Positions 6,309-7,655 of a DNA stretch of 7,655 nt are shown here, one piece after another (position 1 is the first letter of the stretch; each line of letters starts with the position of its first letter). The notes below the pieces were generated by a model that was not told the origin of the DNA, ran no database searches, and saw nothing but the letters and a program-made list of their open reading frames with translations. The position numbers and the translations under genes are program-made. The stretch comes from an uncultured Collinsella sp. (GTDB taxonomy: Bacteria > Actinomycetota > Coriobacteriia > Coriobacteriales > Coriobacteriaceae), in contig URRN01000096.1 of assembly GCA_900550185.1 (NCBI GenBank), positions 1 to 7,655 of the forward strand, read 5' to 3'.

Positions 6309-6764
6309 ATGAAGATCGTGGTGAGTGCCTGTTTGATGGGCGAGAGCTGCAAGTATAATGGGCTCGACAACTACCATCGCGAGTTGGTCGAGGCCTGCGA
6401 GCGTACAGGGACCGAGGTCCTCTTGGTGTGCCCTGAGGTCTTTGGCGGCCTGCCTACGCCGCGCAAGCCGTCCGAGATTGTGAACGGCGAGGTCTGTACC
6501 TGCGAGGGCGTGTCCGTTGACCTGGAATTTCGCCTAGGCGCCCAACGTGCGCTCGACATGTGCGAGCAGGCGGGTGGGCCGGAAGAGATCGCCGCGTGCA
6601 TCCTGCAGGACCGTAGTCCCTCGTGCGGCGCGGGCCGCGTCTACGACGGCACCTTTAGCGGTACGCTCACCGCGGGCAACGGCGTCTTCGTCGACATGCT
6701 CTTGCGCCACGGCTACCGTGTGATCCCGGCAAGCGAGTTCGACCCCAGCATGTTGGAACATTGA
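6309..6764 (+). CDS. DUF523 family cysteine-rich protein
   Basis: A 151-residue protein of the uncharacterised DUF523 family, probably cytosolic (no signal peptide or membrane segment seen). Family hallmarks visible: VSACLMGESCKYNG at the N-terminus (5-18; Cys8, Cys14), LLVCPEVFGGLPTPRKPSE (38-56; Cys41), and LQDRSPSCGAGRVYDG (99-114; Cys106). The invariant cysteines suggest metal or thiol chemistry, but the biochemical function is not established, and I do not infer one from the neighbours. The start is set by an SD 7 nt upstream. The gene begins about 20 nt after the ftsH terminator, leaving no room for a promoter between terminator and start. Downstream, the mobile-element scar begins within about 10 nt of the stop codon, so the original terminator may be lost; the last residues still look normal. 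Confidence 0.9.
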   Translation: MKIVVSACLMGESCKYNGLDNYHRELVEACERTGTEVLLVCPEVFGGLPTPRKPSEIVNGEVCTCEGVSVDLEFRLGAQRALDMCEQAGGPEEIAACILQDRSPSCGAGRVYDGTFSGTLTAGNGVFVDMLLRHGYRVIPASEFDPSMLEH

Positions 6765-6771
6765 CCGCAGC

Positions 6772-6870
6772 ACTCGAACCCAACACTTCCTCACGGGTGA
6801 CCGTTTTGGCATCATCCGTGAATTTGATATTGAGTACGACCCGGTCATCAAAGACGTAGGCTGAGTTGAC
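6772..6870 (-). pseudogene. C-terminal remnant of a serine recombinase (probable)
   Basis: Read on the minus strand, 33 codons give VNSAYVFDDRVVLNIKF, then TDDAKTVTREEVLGSS. This resembles the last beta-rich segment common to clostridial-type large serine recombinases (pattern: N-[ASV]-[IVAL]-Y-[LVI]-[YF]-D-[DG] followed by ..TKT[IV][ST]..[ED][VI]). Upstream (above about 6875) the frame stays open but the sequence turns GC-rich and loses resemblance. Downstream it runs into the antisense of DUF523 with no proper stop. Only this tail survives, so it is not functional. The match is from memory of the family, not from a search. It could be another protein's end, but the frame is convincingly codon-like. 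Confidence 0.5.
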
Positions 6871-6977
6871 AGGCGCCGTACCCAGGCAGCCCCTCCCCGC
6901 GGCTCTCGCGCAGGAACGCGTACACGGCCCTCCCGTCTCTTGCGCCCCTCCCGGAACTGTCCACATCAGTGTAACCA

Positions 6978-7205
6978 ATCCAGTCCGCCAAGGGCTGCAG
7001 CCCGGACAACGCGGCGATGGAGGGCTTCTTCGGCCTGCTCAAGAGGGAGTTCTGGCACGGCAGGGACTGGTCGGGCTGGACCCCCGCCCGCTTCATCGAG
7101 GAGCTCGGGGGCTGGATCGGCCGATACAATACGGAGAGGCGCAGCGATGCGCTCGGCGGCCGCACGCCGGCCGAGTTCCGCGCCGCGCTGGGAAGGGCCA
7201 CGTAA
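6978..7205 (+). pseudogene. C-terminal fragment of an IS3-family (IS150-like) transposase
   Basis: The frame opens after an in-frame TAA (6972-6974). It reads QSAKGCSPDNAAMEGFF, LLKREFWHGRDWSG, FIEELGGWIGRYN and GGRTPAEFRAALG, ending at TAA 7203-7205. This is the standard end of the IS3/IS150 OrfB integrase: G-C-S-P-D-N-A-x-x-E-G-F-F, then the Y/H-G-R-D-W and W-Y-N / L-G-x-x-[ST]-P-x-[ED]-[YF]-R blocks. The Glu of MEGFF (7020-7022) is the E of the DDE triad; both catalytic Asp residues and the whole N-terminal two thirds, plus OrfA, are missing. The ATG at 7017 is an internal Met, so the 62-residue open frame from there should not be taken as a gene. It is inactive. Confidence 0.85.
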
Positions 7206-7232
7206 CGGTCCAAGAAATCGTCCGCAGTCCCC
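6978..7232 (+). mobile_element. Right-end remnant of an IS3-family insertion sequence
   Basis: The transposase tail plus the short sequence after it. GGTCCAAGAAATCGTCCGC, then AGTCCCC (7207-7232), resembles the right terminal repeat of IS150-group elements, which sits just after the OrfB stop in this way. No matching left terminal repeat is present in the window, so the left part of the element was deleted. The exact outer boundary is uncertain. Confidence 0.5.
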
Positions 7233-7260
7233 ATTCTTGCCCCTTTGGGACGGCTTCTTG

Positions 7261-7280
7261 TTGGGGCGTGCCTGCCCCAA
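7261..7280. repeat. Short GC-rich palindrome
   Basis: TTGGGGC (7261-7267) and GCCCCAA (7274-7280) form a perfect 7-bp inverted repeat with a 6-nt spacer. It could act as a hairpin for the peptidase transcript from the right (minus strand), but no T-tract follows on either strand. Role unknown. Confidence 0.45.
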
Positions 7281-7319
7281 ACCCTGCTAGGAACGAGTGC
7301 AGCAAACTTGAATTTTAAA

Positions 7320-7655
7320 TTAGTCTTTGCAAATAACCTTTGAACCTTCACCATCAATTAAAATTCCCTGACGATTGTTAATTGGGCATAGATTCAAATC
7401 CGAAAACTCAGCCATTATTTTCTCGGTAACTTTCTTAAATGGTGCTGTAAGATAATGCGGAAGAACATAGAAATCAATCAAATCAAGCCCTGCATCATCT
7501 TCTTGTGAGTAGTCCTCCGGCTTTTCATCCATTTGCTCGATATATTGGATGCTTGGAGCGCATATAATCGCACCTGCCGATTCACCAATCATCAGTTTTC
7601 CCTTTGCCAATTCTTTCTTCAACAGCTCATCCGTTCCCGTTTTACGGAGCTGGTC
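7320..7655 (-). CDS. Peptidase S51 (dipeptidase E-like), C-terminal part
   Basis: A serine peptidase of the S51 family (PepE, aspartyl dipeptidase, cyanophycinase group). The visible 111 residues begin outside the window (LRKTGTDELL at the edge) and include the nucleophile elbow GESAGA (24-29; Ser26), an Asp-rich stretch SQEDDAGLDL (50-59), and DFYVLPHY (61-68; His67, probably the catalytic His). The protein ends in SKVICKD with TAA at 7320-7322. A TTG at 7622 should not be read as the start, because the frame is open to the window edge. GC content is about one third over the counted 7321-7440, far below the rest of the window, and codons end in A or T. This fits transfer from a low-GC Firmicute-type donor. 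It follows IS debris, so its original downstream context is lost. Confidence 0.85.
   Translation of the reverse strand, partial: DQLRKTGTDELLKKELAKGKLMIGESAGAIICAPSIQYIEQMDEKPEDYSQEDDAGLDLIDFYVLPHYLTAPFKKVTEKIMAEFSDLNLCPINNRQGILIDGEGSKVICKD

Larger units (their letters stand above)
6765..7319. other. Gene-free mosaic scar between DUF523 and the S51 peptidase
   Basis: These 555 nt hold no intact gene. Composition changes in blocks. About 47% GC was counted over 6781-6840, which holds a recombinase-like remnant on the minus strand. About 70% was counted over 6901-6960, where I recognise nothing. About 68% was counted over 7081-7140, inside an IS3-type transposase tail. The sequence turns AT-rich from about 7300. 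I read this as successive insertions and deletions at one site. Confidence 0.7.

Noticed and set aside
7017..7205. A small stand-alone gene of 62 codons
   Set aside because: The same frame continues upstream of the ATG with transposase sequence (CSPDNAA). It is the tail of a broken transposase.
6848..7357. Minus-strand 169-codon open frame across the scar
   Set aside because: It crosses the IS3 fragment antisense and the AT-rich junction, so it cannot be one gene. Only the short piece noted in the findings looks codon-like.
1..7655. CRISPR array, tRNA, rRNA or a defence-type gene cluster
   Set aside because: I saw no regularly spaced direct repeats, no tRNA-like cloverleaf in the gaps, and no nuclease, toxin-antitoxin or defence protein pairings. 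The genes are standard housekeeping plus mobile debris.

Overview
The window looks like a stretch of chromosome from a GC-rich Gram-positive gut bacterium of the Coriobacteriia, most likely Collinsella or a close relative. This is an inference from codon use and protein style, not from a marker gene. About 6.7 kb is ordinary, well-packed housekeeping sequence. The last ~0.9 kb is a scar of mobile-element debris that ends in an AT-rich gene of different composition.

Left to right: (1) The 3' part of thymidylate synthase (1-645, + strand, cut by the window edge) is followed after 9 nt by dihydrofolate reductase (655-1173). This is a thyA-folA pair: ThyA makes dTMP and dihydrofolate, and FolA regenerates tetrahydrofolate. 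A GC-rich hairpin follows. (2) A TrmH/SpoU-type RNA 2'-O-ribose methyltransferase (1283-2197). (3) A MATE-family multidrug/cation antiporter (GTG start, 2323-3672). (4) Facing it on the minus strand, a short corrinoid adenosyltransferase of the CobO/BtuR family (3757-4242). The 84 nt between the two convergent stop codons is almost entirely one imperfect palindrome. (5) Divergent from cobO, the membrane AAA+ zinc protease FtsH (4320-6227), followed by a strong intrinsic terminator. (6) A DUF523 cysteine-rich protein (6309-6764), whose start lies only about 20 nt after that terminator.

(7) From 6765 to 7319 there is no intact gene. I see a minus-strand remnant that resembles the C-terminus of a serine recombinase (about 6772-6870), then about 100 nt of unexplained DNA of roughly 70% GC, then the C-terminal tail of an IS3-family (IS150-like) transposase with a candidate right end (6978-7232), then a short palindrome. 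(8) At about 7305 the composition drops to about one third GC. The C-terminal half of a peptidase S51 (dipeptidase E-like) gene lies on the minus strand and runs off the right edge (7320-7655), probably acquired horizontally.

I did not find a convincing new multi-gene system. The points most worth a second look are the stop-to-stop palindrome between MATE and cobO, the shortened CobO lacking the usual FTW substrate-site motif, the terminator in the DUF523 leader, and the layered insertion scar at the right end.
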